From Nesterenkonia halophila (GTDB lineage Bacteria > Actinomycetota > Actinomycetes > Actinomycetales > Micrococcaceae), in the NCBI RefSeq assembly GCF_009467795.1, contig NZ_WIAX01000001.1, forward strand, positions 1 to 64,000: a stretch of 64,000 nucleotides of DNA. The letters run 5' to 3'. The notes below the pieces were generated by a model. It made no database searches and was not told where the DNA came from. It worked only from the letters and a program-made list of their open reading frames with translations. The position numbers were made by a program, and so were the translations under genes. Below, one piece after another: positions 25,400-34,675 of this stretch. Positions within the stretch are counted from its first letter, which is position 1; each line of letters begins with the position of its first letter.

Positions 25400-26259
25400 T
25401 CATGCGTACGGCGCGGTGCCGGGGCGGGTCGGTGTCGAGCGGGGAGGGGCGTCCGCCCCGCGGGCCTCGGCCCGCGCGGCGATCGCGGCGAGCACGCCGG
25501 CCAGGTCGCTCGGGGCCGAGATCCGATGGCCGGCCCGGGTCTCGCCGGTGCCGACCTTGACGCCGACGTCGTCGTCGCCCAGCACGGCGAAGCCCTGCTC
25601 GTCGGTGACGTCGTCGCCGGCGAAGAACACCGCCGCGGCGCCGGTGCGCCGACGCAGCGTCCGGATGGCCTCGCCCTTGGTCGCGTGCACGACGGGGACC
25701 TCGACGACCATCTTGCCGTCCTTCGGATGGGCGCCGTCGACGGCGCCCGCGGCCTCGCGGGCCTCGGCGAGCAGCGCCTCGGCGGCCGCGGCGTCGGCGA
25801 CGGCGCGGACGTGCAGCGCCGCGCCGGCCGGCTTGCGCTCGACCAGCGCGCCGTCCACCCGGTTCGCCAGCTCCTCGAGCAGCTCGAGGACCTGCTCGCG
25901 GGTGCGCCGCTGCGCGACGGTGAGCTGCAGCGGCGCGGCGTCGGCGCCGAGATCCTGCTCGGCGCCGTGCGAGCCCACCAGCAGCACGCCGGTCGGCGGC
26001 TCGGCCAGCGCGCGCAGCTGCTCCAGCGGCCGCCCGGAGACATAGGCGACGACGACGTCATCGAGGGCGGCCAGCCGCTCGACGGCCGCGGCGTTGGCCG
26101 GCACCGGGGCCACGGCGGCGGGATCGTCGGCGAGCTCGGCCACGCAGCCGTCGAAGTCCAGGCAGACCAGCACCGGCCGGCGGGCGGCCAGCGCCTCGAC
26201 CGCGGCGCGGAGCGCCTCGGGCGGTTCGGCCGGCTCGAGCGGCGCGTCGGAGGCGGGGC

Positions 26260-26263
<4 letters not shown>
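25400..26263 (-). CDS. otsB: Trehalose-6-phosphate phosphatase
   Basis: Dephosphorylates trehalose 6-phosphate to trehalose. 287 residues, HAD superfamily. Motif I CLDFDGCVAEL gives Asp36 (nucleophile) and Asp38. Motif II is YVSGRP, the conserved ERKPAG and GDDVTDEQGF (motif IV) follow. Its ATG overlaps the otsA stop by 4 bp (ATGA). The Pro/Arg-rich C-terminal end (about 20 residues) looks disordered. Confidence 0.94.
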
Positions 26264-27798
<1,535 letters not shown>

Positions 27799-28099
27799 CG
27801 TTCCGATCCCCTTTCCTCGCAGGGCGACGCCGGCCGAGCCGGGCGCGCCACCACGGTGACGTCCGTCGCGGGCTCTGCGGCCCAGCCTACCCGGAGGAGC
27901 CCGTCGTGCCGCTCCGCGGCCCGGTCCGCGCCCAGACTCTCTCCGGGGGCTCGGCGGCGGCCATGCAGGTCGAGACGCTACCCTGGCCCCGTGTCCCGCC
28001 GGCGACCCCGGCGGCGTCGGCCGTCCCGACCCGGTCCGTGCCGGGACGGGCGTGCGATCCAGCACGACAGAGCATCGTCCCAGACCCATCGGAGAGAAC

Positions 28100-29005
28100 A
28101 TGGCTCGCAACCAGTCCTCGGGCGAGAATGCCCGCGAACAGGCCCGCAGGATCCAGCAGGAGCAACAGCGCCGCCAGCGCGGCGCCTCAGTGCTGCTGCG
28201 CGTCGGCGTCGTGGTGGTGGCGCTCGTCGTCGTCGCCGGGCTGGCCTTCTTCGTGCTCAACCGCCAGGGCGGCGGCGAGGAGTTCTCCGCCTCCGAGGGC
28301 GAGGCGCCGGCGTTCGCCAACGAGCAGGGCGGCATCACGCTGACCTCGGCCGCCGAGCTCGTCGACGGCGCCGACATGGGCAGCGTCGACGCCTCCGACG
28401 TCCCCGGCTCCGGCGACTCCGAGGCTCCGGTGCCCGGCGCCGAGCCGCGCGAGGAGGGCGAGAAGCCGCACCTGATCCTCTACGTCGACGCGAACTGCCC
28501 GCACTGCGCGAACTTCGAGTCCTCGCAGGGCCAGCAGATCAAGCAGTGGCTGGAGCAGGGCGACATCACCGTCGAGTACCGCATGCTGGGCATGCTGGAC
28601 GGCAACTCCACCACCAACTACTCCTCGCGGGCGGCCAACGCGATCACCGCCATGGCGGTCGAGTCGCCGGAGGACTACCTGGCCTACCTGGAGCAGGTGG
28701 TCACCCACCAGCCCTCCGGCGAGCTGTCGGACGATGAGCTGATCAGCATCGCGCAGGACGACTACGGCGTCGACCTCTCGGAGCCGGTGGAGAACAACAC
28801 CTACCGGGCCTTCGTCTCCTACACCACGAAGCAGGCCTCCGAGGTCGGAGTGCAGGGCACTCCGACGGTCTACATCGGCGACCAGAACTGGCAGGACTCC
28901 GAGCAGGCCTTCGGCGAGTGGGCCGGCGGCATCGTCGAGGAGTACCGTTCGGAGACCGGCGACGGCTCGGGCGACGGTTCGGGCGGAGACTCCTCCGAGG
29001 AGTGA
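28100..29005 (+). CDS. Membrane-anchored DsbA-family thiol-disulfide protein
   Basis: 301 residues. A basic Gln/Arg-rich N-terminus, one transmembrane helix (about residues 32-55), an acidic Ser/Gly linker, then a thioredoxin-fold DsbA domain with the active site DANCPHCANFE near residue 133 and the cis-Pro region GVQGTPTVYIG near 256. The C-terminus is a Gly/Ser/Asp tail. Expected to act outside the membrane in disulfide exchange. Divergent from otsA. GGAGAG precedes the ATG. The 300-bp region between otsA and this gene shows no clear promoter beyond a possible -10 TACCCT near 27980. Confidence 0.9.
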   Translation: MARNQSSGENAREQARRIQQEQQRRQRGASVLLRVGVVVVALVVVAGLAFFVLNRQGGGEEFSASEGEAPAFANEQGGITLTSAAELVDGADMGSVDASDVPGSGDSEAPVPGAEPREEGEKPHLILYVDANCPHCANFESSQGQQIKQWLEQGDITVEYRMLGMLDGNSTTNYSSRAANAITAMAVESPEDYLAYLEQVVTHQPSGELSDDELISIAQDDYGVDLSEPVENNTYRAFVSYTTKQASEVGVQGTPTVYIGDQNWQDSEQAFGEWAGGIVEEYRSETGDGSGDGSGGDSSEE

Positions 29006-29075
29006 GCAGCCTTGGGGGCCGGACTGGTCCCCGCGTGCGCGTCGCCGGTAGTATCGGACTCCGGCGATGCGCCGC

Positions 29076-29148
29076 GCCTCCTTAGCTCAGCAGGTAGAGC
29101 AGCTGTCTTGTAAACAGCAGGTCGTCGGTTCGAACCCGGCAGGGGGCT
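29076..29148 (+). tRNA. tRNA-Thr (anticodon TGT)
   Basis: 73-nt cloverleaf. Acceptor GCCTCCT pairs with AGGGGGC (one G-T pair), D arm AGCTCAGCAGGTAGAGC, anticodon loop CTTGTAA with anticodon TGT, T arm with GGTTCGAACC. No encoded CCA. A TAGTAT (29049-29054) in front of it is a likely -10 box. Confidence 0.95.
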
Positions 29149-29154
29149 CTCCAT

Positions 29155-29186
29155 CGGCCCGTCCGCGCTCGCGGACGGGCCGTTTC
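29155..29186 (+). terminator. Terminator of tRNA-Thr
   Basis: Perfect 12-bp stem CGGCCCGTCCGC/GCGGACGGGCCG (29155-29166 with 29171-29182), loop GCTC, followed by TTTC. Confidence 0.8.
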
Positions 29187-29221
29187 ACCGACGTCGACCG
29201 GCCCGGGAATAGGGAACGGCG

Positions 29222-29247
29222 CGTTCCAGTTGATACCGCGTGGAACG
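29222..29247. promoter_or_regulatory. Inverted repeat upstream of the DHA2 exporter
   Basis: CGTTCCA (29222-29228) and TGGAACG (29241-29247) are perfect arms around 12 bp, in the 200-bp region in front of the exporter. It resembles an operator for a TetR- or MarR-type repressor of drug exporters. No promoter boxes are clear. Confidence 0.4.
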
Positions 29248-29387
29248 GAGGCCGCCCGCGCGGCCGGACGCCGCCGCGTCCCGGGAGCGGGCCCCGTCGA
29301 CTCTTCCGACCGCATCGCCGCACCCCGGCTGCGCCCGCGTCCGGGCAGGACGCGCGCGGCCGGCGACCACTCTCGCCTGGAGGCCCA

Positions 29388-30962
29388 ATGAGCGCACAGA
29401 CCAGCCCCTCCGACCCGCCGCCGGCCGAGGCCGCGCCGGACCGGCTGTCCGCCGGGAACAAGCTGACCATCGGCGTGCTCCTGGTGTCGGCCTTCGTGAT
29501 GATCCTCAACGAGACCGTCATGAACGTCGCGCTGCAGCCGCTGATGGAGGAGTTCCAGGTGGCCGAGTCGACGGTGCAGTGGCTGACCACCGCGTTCATG
29601 CTGACGCTGTCGGTGGTCATCCCCACGACCGGCTGGCTGATGCAGCGGCTGAACCTGCGGGCGACATTCACCCTGGCGATGAGCCTCTTCGTCGTCGGCA
29701 CCGCCGTCGCCGGCGCCGCCGTCGGCTTCCCGATGCTGCTGGTCGGACGCGTGGTCCAGGCCGCCGGCACAGCGATCGTGCTGCCGCTGATGATGACCAC
29801 AGTGCTCACCCTGGTGCCGCTGCACCGCCGCGGCGTGGTGATGGGCAACATCGCCATCGTCATCTCCGTGGCTCCGGCCACCGGCCCGGCGCTGTCGGGC
29901 ACGATCCTGCACTTCGCCGACTGGCGCTTCCTCTTCCTGACCATCCTGCCGATCGCCGCGGCCGCGCTGCTGCTCGGCCGGCCGCGGCTGTCCGATGACG
30001 GCGGCGGCGGGTCCGAGAAGCTCTCGGTGCCCTCGCTGCTGCTGGCGGTGCCCGGCTTCGGCGGGCTGGTCTACGGCATCAGCCAGCTGGGCGGCGGCGG
30101 CCACGGCGCCGGCGCGGCCGACGGCGTCTCCGTCGACCCGGTGGCCGTCGTCGTGCTGATCCTCGGCGCGCTCTTCCTGGCGGCCTTCACGCTGCTGCAG
30201 ATCCGGCTGCAGTCGCAGGGCACCGCGCTGCTGAACCTCCAGCCCTTCCGCTACAGCATGTTCACCCGGTCGCTGCTGATGATGCTGCTGATGATGATCG
30301 CGCTCTTCGGCGCGCTGATCATGCTGCCGCTCTACCTGCAGACCGCCCGCGGGATGGACACGCTGCAGACCGGACTGCTGATGCTGCCGGGCGGCCTGCT
30401 GATGGCGCTGCTGGCGCCGACCGTCGGCCGGCTCTACGACCGCGTCGGTCCGAAGCCGCTGGTCGGCCCGGGCGCCGCGCTGCTGGTCATCGCGATGTTC
30501 CTGCTGAGCCTGCTCGGCGCGGACAGCAGCATCTGGCTGGTCCTCGGGCTGCATCTGATGCTCAGCCTCGGCCTGGCCTTCCTCTTCACCCCGGCCTTCA
30601 CCACGGCGATGAACCCGTTGCCGCAGCCGCTGTACTCGCACGGCTCGGCGCTGCTGAACACGCTGCAGCAGCTCGCCGGGGCCACCGGCACCGCCCTGCT
30701 GGTCGCAGTGATGGGGATCGGCGCGGCGGCCGCGGCCTCCGGCGGGGCCGGCGCGGACGAGGCGCAGATCGCCGGCTTCCAGACCGCGTTCCGCACGGCG
30801 TCGATCATGAGCATCGGCACGCTGCTGCTGGGGCTGACGCTGCGCGCGACCGAGGAGTCTCCTGAGGAGTCGACTGAGGAAGCGCCCGAGGAGGGCTGCG
30901 CGGACCAGGCCGTCGAGGGCGAGCCCGGCTCGGGAGGAGGCGTCGCCGAGCAGGTGCGCTGA
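29388..30962 (+). CDS. DHA2-family (EmrB/QacA-type) MFS exporter
   Basis: 524 residues, about 14 transmembrane segments. N-terminal ETVMNVALQPLMEEFQVAES (motif D1), TTGWLMQRLN, and the antiporter motif C region APATGPALSGTI typical of drug/H+ antiporters. A Glu/Pro-rich cytoplasmic tail of about 35 residues ends the protein. Proton-driven export of drugs or cationic compounds is expected; the substrate is unknown. No regulator is adjacent; the inverted repeat at 29222 may be its operator. Followed by a 19-bp terminator. Confidence 0.92.
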   Translation: MSAQTSPSDPPPAEAAPDRLSAGNKLTIGVLLVSAFVMILNETVMNVALQPLMEEFQVAESTVQWLTTAFMLTLSVVIPTTGWLMQRLNLRATFTLAMSLFVVGTAVAGAAVGFPMLLVGRVVQAAGTAIVLPLMMTTVLTLVPLHRRGVVMGNIAIVISVAPATGPALSGTILHFADWRFLFLTILPIAAAALLLGRPRLSDDGGGGSEKLSVPSLLLAVPGFGGLVYGISQLGGGGHGAGAADGVSVDPVAVVVLILGALFLAAFTLLQIRLQSQGTALLNLQPFRYSMFTRSLLMMLLMMIALFGALIMLPLYLQTARGMDTLQTGLLMLPGGLLMALLAPTVGRLYDRVGPKPLVGPGAALLVIAMFLLSLLGADSSIWLVLGLHLMLSLGLAFLFTPAFTTAMNPLPQPLYSHGSALLNTLQQLAGATGTALLVAVMGIGAAAAASGGAGADEAQIAGFQTAFRTASIMSIGTLLLGLTLRATEESPEESTEEAPEEGCADQAVEGEPGSGGGVAEQVR

Positions 30963-30994
30963 CCGGCCCGCGGGCCGAGGGGTGCCCGGGCAGA

Positions 30995-31039
30995 GACAGG
31001 GCCCGGCAGGATGTGCTGATCATCCTGCCGGGCCCTGTC
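30995..31039. terminator. Strong terminator after the DHA2 exporter
   Basis: Perfect 19-bp stem (30995-31013 with 31021-31039, core ACAGGGCCCGGCAGG), 7-nt loop. Confidence 0.8.
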
Positions 31040-31139
31040 CATGTCGTCGGCCCGGCTCCCGTCGGGGAGGCGGATCGACTGAGGAATGCGCGGAGGTCCG
31101 GCGTCTCCGTCGCTGAGGTCGAGCATCCCGGGTGGGAAT

Positions 31140-31166
31140 GGGGCCCGCCCGCACCGAGCGGGCCCC
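31140..31166. terminator. Second hairpin in the exporter-azlD gap
   Basis: GGGGCCCGC/GCGGGCCCC (31140-31148 with 31158-31166), probably terminating azlD (minus strand). The rest of the 290-bp gap holds no convincing gene. One isolated island-operator-like box (31209-31223, ATAGGTATTGCGTAA on the minus strand) lies in it. Confidence 0.55.
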
Positions 31167-31251
31167 GTCGCACCCAAGTGAGATCCACCTTAGCGGTGGG
31201 GGGTTCGATTACGCAATACCTATGTGTCGAAATCTCGGCGCGCGGCTGATC

Positions 31252-31563
31252 TCAGCTCAGGCCGAGCAGGCGCAGCCCGGCCGCCGCGGCCGCGCCGACG
31301 AGCACCACGACGATGAACGGCGCCCGCAGCAGCAGGGCGACGGCCGCGGCGGCCAGGGCGCCGAGCCGAGCGTCGAAGGCCAGGCCGTCGTCGCCGTCGA
31401 CAGTGTTCATCGTGACCAGCGCGGCGAGCAGGGCGACGGTCATCAGGCCCGAGATGCGGCCCACCAGCGGGTGGCGCAGCCAAGCGCCGGGGACCAGATG
31501 GCCGGCCAGTTTGGTCGCGTAGACGGCGGCGCTGGCGGCCAGCACCCACAGCCAGAGCGTCAT
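31252..31563 (-). CDS. azlD: AzlD-type branched-chain amino acid exporter subunit
   Basis: 103 residues with about four hydrophobic helices, matching the AzlD/YgaH family (VYATKLAGHLVP, VGRISGLMTVALLAALVTM, FIVVVLVGA). It is the small partner of AzlC, with which it forms a membrane exporter for branched-chain amino acids and azaleucine. Its ATG overlaps the azlC stop (ATGA). Confidence 0.9.
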   Translation of the reverse strand: MTLWLWVLAASAAVYATKLAGHLVPGAWLRHPLVGRISGLMTVALLAALVTMNTVDGDDGLAFDARLGALAAAAVALLLRAPFIVVVLVGAAAAAGLRLLGLS

Positions 31564-32342
31564 CGGCGGGCCTCCTCGGTCGCGGCGTCGTCCGGAGAGT
31601 CGTTCGACGTCTCCTCTCGTCCCGCGCCGCCGCGCCGCCGGGAGGCCAGTCCCCAGCCGATCGCGACGACGGCGGCCAGCAGCACCGGGGCGCCGGCGGG
31701 CAGCGTCGGCATGGTCAGCGCGGTGACCAGTGCGGCGGCCACGGCCAGCGCCCAGGGCTCGGCGCCGCGCAGCCGCGGCCAGAGCAGCGCGAGGAAGGCC
31801 GCGACCACGGCGCCGTCGAGCCCCAGAGCCTCCGGCTCGCCGACGACGTCGCCGAGCAGCGCCCCGGCCGCCGTCGCCAGGTTCCACCCGGTGTAGCAGG
31901 CGACGCCGGTGACCCAGAAGCCGCGGCGCCGCTCGGCGTCGGTCGACTGGCTCATCGCCGTCGCCGCGGTCTCGTCGATGGTCAGCTGGGCGGCGAGCAG
32001 CCGTCGTGCTCCGCGCGGATCCAGCAGCGCCTTCATCTGCACGCCGTAGAGCGTGTTGCGCGCGCTGAGCAGCGTCGAGGCCCCCAGGGCCGCCGCCGGG
32101 GCGCCGCCGCCGGAGAGGATCCCGATGAAGGCGAACTGCGAGCCTCCGGAGAACAGCAGCGCCGACAGCGCGACGGTCTGCCAGAAGGTCATGCCGGCCG
32201 CGGCGGAGAGTGCGCCGAAGGACAGTCCATAGAGCGAGACGGCCGCGGCGATGGACAGTCCGGTCCGGGTCGCCGGGGTCAGGCGGGCCCGCATCCGCCG
32301 GCCGGCGCGGGCGGCGTGCGCGGCGTCGGCCGGCGCGCTCAT
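31560..32342 (-). CDS. azlC: AzlC-type branched-chain amino acid exporter subunit
   Basis: 260 residues, AzlC/YgaZ family. Motifs FGALSAAAGMTFWQTVALS, SGGSQFAFIG and the conserved LLSARNTLYGVQMKALL, plus a DETAATAMSQ segment. About 6-8 transmembrane helices. The C-terminus is a hydrophilic tail of about 30 residues. Coupled to azlD downstream and overlapping the XRE gene stop upstream (4 bp), so three genes form one operon. Confidence 0.92.
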   Translation of the reverse strand: MSAPADAAHAARAGRRMRARLTPATRTGLSIAAAVSLYGLSFGALSAAAGMTFWQTVALSALLFSGGSQFAFIGILSGGGAPAAALGASTLLSARNTLYGVQMKALLDPRGARRLLAAQLTIDETAATAMSQSTDAERRRGFWVTGVACYTGWNLATAAGALLGDVVGEPEALGLDGAVVAAFLALLWPRLRGAEPWALAVAAALVTALTMPTLPAGAPVLLAAVVAIGWGLASRRRGGAGREETSNDSPDDAATEEARR

Positions 32343-32923
32343 GCCGGGTGCTCCATGACCAGCACGAACCAGGCTCCGGCGGTCAGCGCCTCGTAGCGAT
32401 GCGGAGCGTCGCCGGGGAACATCGCATAGTCGCCGGGCCCCAGCTCCACCGGCTCCTCGGTGCGGCCGAGGCGCACCCGGCCGGCGCCGACGACGACGTG
32501 CTCCAGCGCCCCGCGCGGATGCGGCTCGGCGTCGCGGAGCTCGCCGGGCTCGAGGGTGACCACGTAGAGGTCGCGGCGCGCCTCCGGCCGCCCGCCGCTG
32601 AGCAGGGAGGCGGCGAAGTCGGCATGCTCGGCGCGGACCTCCGGCCGTTCTCCGGCCCGGACGATCCGCGGCTCGGGGGCGGGGGCCTCGACGAGTCGGG
32701 CGAAGGGGATCTCCAGCGCCGCGGCGATGGCCCAGAGCGTCTCGACGCTCGGGTTGCCGGAAGCCGACTCCAGCAGCGACAGCGTCGACTTCGACCGCCC
32801 GACGCGCCGGGCCAGCTCGCTGAGCGACAGGCCGGCCCGTCGGCGTTCGGTCTGCACGGCCGCGGCGATGCGGGTCAGCGGCGCGCCGCCGTCGTCGCCC
32901 GGCTCCTCCGGCGTCTCGGTCAT
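32339..32923 (-). CDS. XRE-family regulator with C-terminal cupin
   Basis: 194 residues. Helix-turn-helix at about 24-78 (LSLSELARRVGRSKSTLSLL) and a cupin sensor at about 105-190 (HPRGALEHVVVGAGRVRLG, GPGDYAMFPGDAPHRYEAL). Such HTH-cupin proteins often control adjacent AzlCD exporters. It is the first gene of its own operon with azlC and azlD, and a perfect 16-bp palindrome lies 51 bp upstream (32974-32989). GGGAGGGG precedes the ATG. Confidence 0.92.
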   Translation of the reverse strand: MTETPEEPGDDGGAPLTRIAAAVQTERRRAGLSLSELARRVGRSKSTLSLLESASGNPSVETLWAIAAALEIPFARLVEAPAPEPRIVRAGERPEVRAEHADFAASLLSGGRPEARRDLYVVTLEPGELRDAEPHPRGALEHVVVGAGRVRLGRTEEPVELGPGDYAMFPGDAPHRYEALTAGAWFVLVMEHPA

Positions 32924-32973
32924 CGCCCCTCCCTCAGTTCCGCATGACGAATCGTTCGCTGATCCTGCCATAC

Positions 32974-32989
32974 GTTCGATGGATCGAAC
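32974..32989. promoter_or_regulatory. Palindromic operator between xre-azlCD and the SDR gene
   Basis: GTTCGAT-GG-ATCGAAC, perfect 7-bp arms. A second smaller palindrome CGAA-TCG-TTCG lies at 32948-32958 and shares the TTCG core. Probably the autoregulatory site of the XRE-cupin protein; it could also affect the divergent SDR gene. Confidence 0.55.
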
Positions 32990-33094
32990 AACAGGTCCTC
33001 GATCGGTCCGTGCCCGGAATAGTGGCGCCGTGCTGCTGTTGTGCCCGGTGCCGTCGTGGTCGCGACGGTGCAGCAGACTTCGCAGGAGGAGACG

Positions 33095-33784
33095 ATGGCT
33101 GACGAGACGCGTGTGGTGATCCTGGGCGGGCACGGGAAGATCGCCCTGCTGGCGGCCCCGAAGCTGGTCGAGGCCGGCTATGCGGTGGACTCGCTGATCC
33201 GCAATCCCGAGCACCGCGACGAGGTCGCCGCGACCGGCGCGAATCCGGTGCTGCTGGACATCGAGCAGGCCGACGTCGACGCGCTCGCCGAGGTCTTCGC
33301 CGGTGCGGCGGCCGTGGTCTTCTCCGCCGGCGCCGGCGGCGGGAACCCCGAGCGGACCCGTGCCGTCGACCACGACGCGGCGGTGCGATCGATGGACGCC
33401 GCCGAGCAGGCCGGCGTCCCCCGGTACGTGATGGTCTCCTACGCGCGCAGCGAGACCGACGTCGAGACCCTCGACCGCGAGTCCTCCTTCTTCCCCTACG
33501 CGCAGGCCAAGCACGACGCCGACGAGCACCTGCGCGGCACGGGGCTGGACTACACGATCCTCGGCCCCGGACGGCTGACCCTGGAGCCGGCGACGTCGGC
33601 GCTGTGGCCGCTGGACTCCGCCGGGCGTCCGCTGGACGGCTCCGAGCCGCCGGCCGAGCTGCCCGGCGCCTCCCGGGAGAACGTCGCCGAGGCGATCGTC
33701 CACGTGCTGCGCACGAGGGCGGCGCGGCGCGAGACGGTGAACTTCGTCGACGGCGAGACCCCGCTGGCCGACGCCTTGTCCTGA
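33095..33784 (+). CDS. Atypical SDR / NAD(P)-binding epimerase-like protein
   Basis: 229 residues. N-terminal Rossmann fold with VVILGGHGKIALLAAPKL (GxxGxxx nucleotide loop), SAGAGGG, VSYARSE and FPYAQAKHDADEHLRGTGLDYTILGPG. This is the atypical SDR group (HSCARG/YwnB/NAD(P)H-binding) that usually lacks a classical YxxxK site; here YAQAK is present. The substrate is unknown. AGGAGGAG precedes the ATG. Single gene divergent from xre. Confidence 0.88.
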   Translation: MADETRVVILGGHGKIALLAAPKLVEAGYAVDSLIRNPEHRDEVAATGANPVLLDIEQADVDALAEVFAGAAAVVFSAGAGGGNPERTRAVDHDAAVRSMDAAEQAGVPRYVMVSYARSETDVETLDRESSFFPYAQAKHDADEHLRGTGLDYTILGPGRLTLEPATSALWPLDSAGRPLDGSEPPAELPGASRENVAEAIVHVLRTRAARRETVNFVDGETPLADALS

Positions 33785-33907
33785 CCCGTCTCCGAGATCC
33801 TCGTCACGACCGGGGGCCTCCGCGGCCTCCGGTTTCCCCTCGCGGCCTCGACGGTGCTAGGCTTTTCTGGCAATCGTCCGCGGCTCGCGCCGCGACGAGC
33901 GGCGCAC

Positions 33908-33981
33908 GGATCCGTAGCTCAGTTGGTCAGAGCGCTCGCCTCACACGCGAGAGGTCGATGGTTCAAGTCCATTCGGATCCA
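33908..33981 (+). tRNA. tRNA-Val (anticodon CAC)
   Basis: 74-nt cloverleaf. Acceptor GGATCCG pairs with CGGATCC, D arm AGCTCAGTTGGTCAGAGC, anticodon stem CTCGC/GCGAG with loop CTCACAC (anticodon CAC), T arm GGTTCAAGTCC. CCA is not fully encoded (ACCC follows). Confidence 0.95.
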
Positions 33982-33989
33982 CCCCCTTC

Positions 33990-34020
33990 GAAGAGCCCGT
34001 CGGTCCCCGGCGGGCTCTTC
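33990..34020 (+). terminator. Terminator of tRNA-Val
   Basis: Stem of 14 pairs with one G-T (33990-34003 with 34007-34020, GAAGAGCCCGTCGG/CCGGCGGGCTCTTC) and a 3-nt loop, 9 nt after the tRNA. Confidence 0.75.
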
Positions 34021-34101
34021 GCGTCTCTCGACGCCTCGTGCCGCCCGCGCGTCGGTCGGTCCTGCTGGTCGCCTTCGGCGAGGAGGCGGCACACTGGGGC
34101 C

Positions 34102-34491
34102 ATGAGCACCGTGCCGGACGAGACGCCCCACGACCCCGCCGTCGCGCAGCAGCGCACTGTGCAGCAGAGCGCCGTGAAGCACGTCGTCGCCCAGACCACC
34201 GTCGACTCGGCCGCCCGGGCCGACGAGCTGGCCCGACGCGTCGTCGCAGCCGGGCTGGCCGCCTGCGTGCAGACCAGCGAGGTGCGCAGCGTCTTCGCCT
34301 GGGACGGCGCCGTGCAGCAGGAGCCTGAGCAGCTGCTGGCGATGAAGACCACCGCCGCCGCCGTCGACGGCCTGCGCACGCTGCTGGAGGCCGAGCACCC
34401 CTACGACGAGCCCGAGCTCGTCGTCCTGCCGATCGTCGACGGCTCGCCGTCGTATCTGGCCTGGGTGACGGAGAGCGTCGCCCCCGGCTGA
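34102..34491 (+). CDS. cutA: CutA1 divalent-cation tolerance protein
   Basis: 129 residues. Ferredoxin-like CutA1 with AARRVVAAGLAACVQ-type helix (ELARRVVAAGLAACVQTSEV), VFAWDGAVQQEPEQLL, and the C-terminal HPYDEPELVVLPIVDG...YLAWV signature. It forms trimers that bind copper. The N-terminal 25 residues are an extra hydrophilic segment. No good Shine-Dalgarno is visible. Standalone gene after tRNA-Val, followed by a hairpin at 34569. Confidence 0.92.
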   Translation: MSTVPDETPHDPAVAQQRTVQQSAVKHVVAQTTVDSAARADELARRVVAAGLAACVQTSEVRSVFAWDGAVQQEPEQLLAMKTTAAAVDGLRTLLEAEHPYDEPELVVLPIVDGSPSYLAWVTESVAPG

Positions 34492-34568
34492 GGCGTCGGC
34501 GGCCGGTTCATCGGGAGCGACGGCGTCGTGTCCGCCGCGGAGTCGCGCGGGGCAGTACATTGAACACC

Positions 34569-34592
34569 GGCGCCCGAGGAGGCTCGGGCGCC
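34569..34592. terminator. Hairpin between cutA and the ThrE-type exporter
   Basis: GGCGCCCGAG/CTCGGGCGCC (34569-34578 with 34583-34592), loop GAGG. Probably ends cutA transcription. It could instead lie in the leader of the exporter. Confidence 0.55.
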
Positions 34593-34675
34593 CCGTCGCG
34601 CGGAGGCGGCGGACGGGACCGTGTCGAGCGGCGCGCCGCCGGCGCGCCGCGACCAGCAGAGGAAAGGAGGGGCAG

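Noticed and set aside
31209-31223. Single island-operator-like box in the exporter-azlD gap taken as a seventh regulon member
   Set aside because: No second box at 21 bp and no gene start downstream of it in either direction.
30963-31251. Small open frames on both strands between the DHA2 exporter and azlD
   Set aside because: They overlap two strong terminator hairpins and lack ribosome binding sites.
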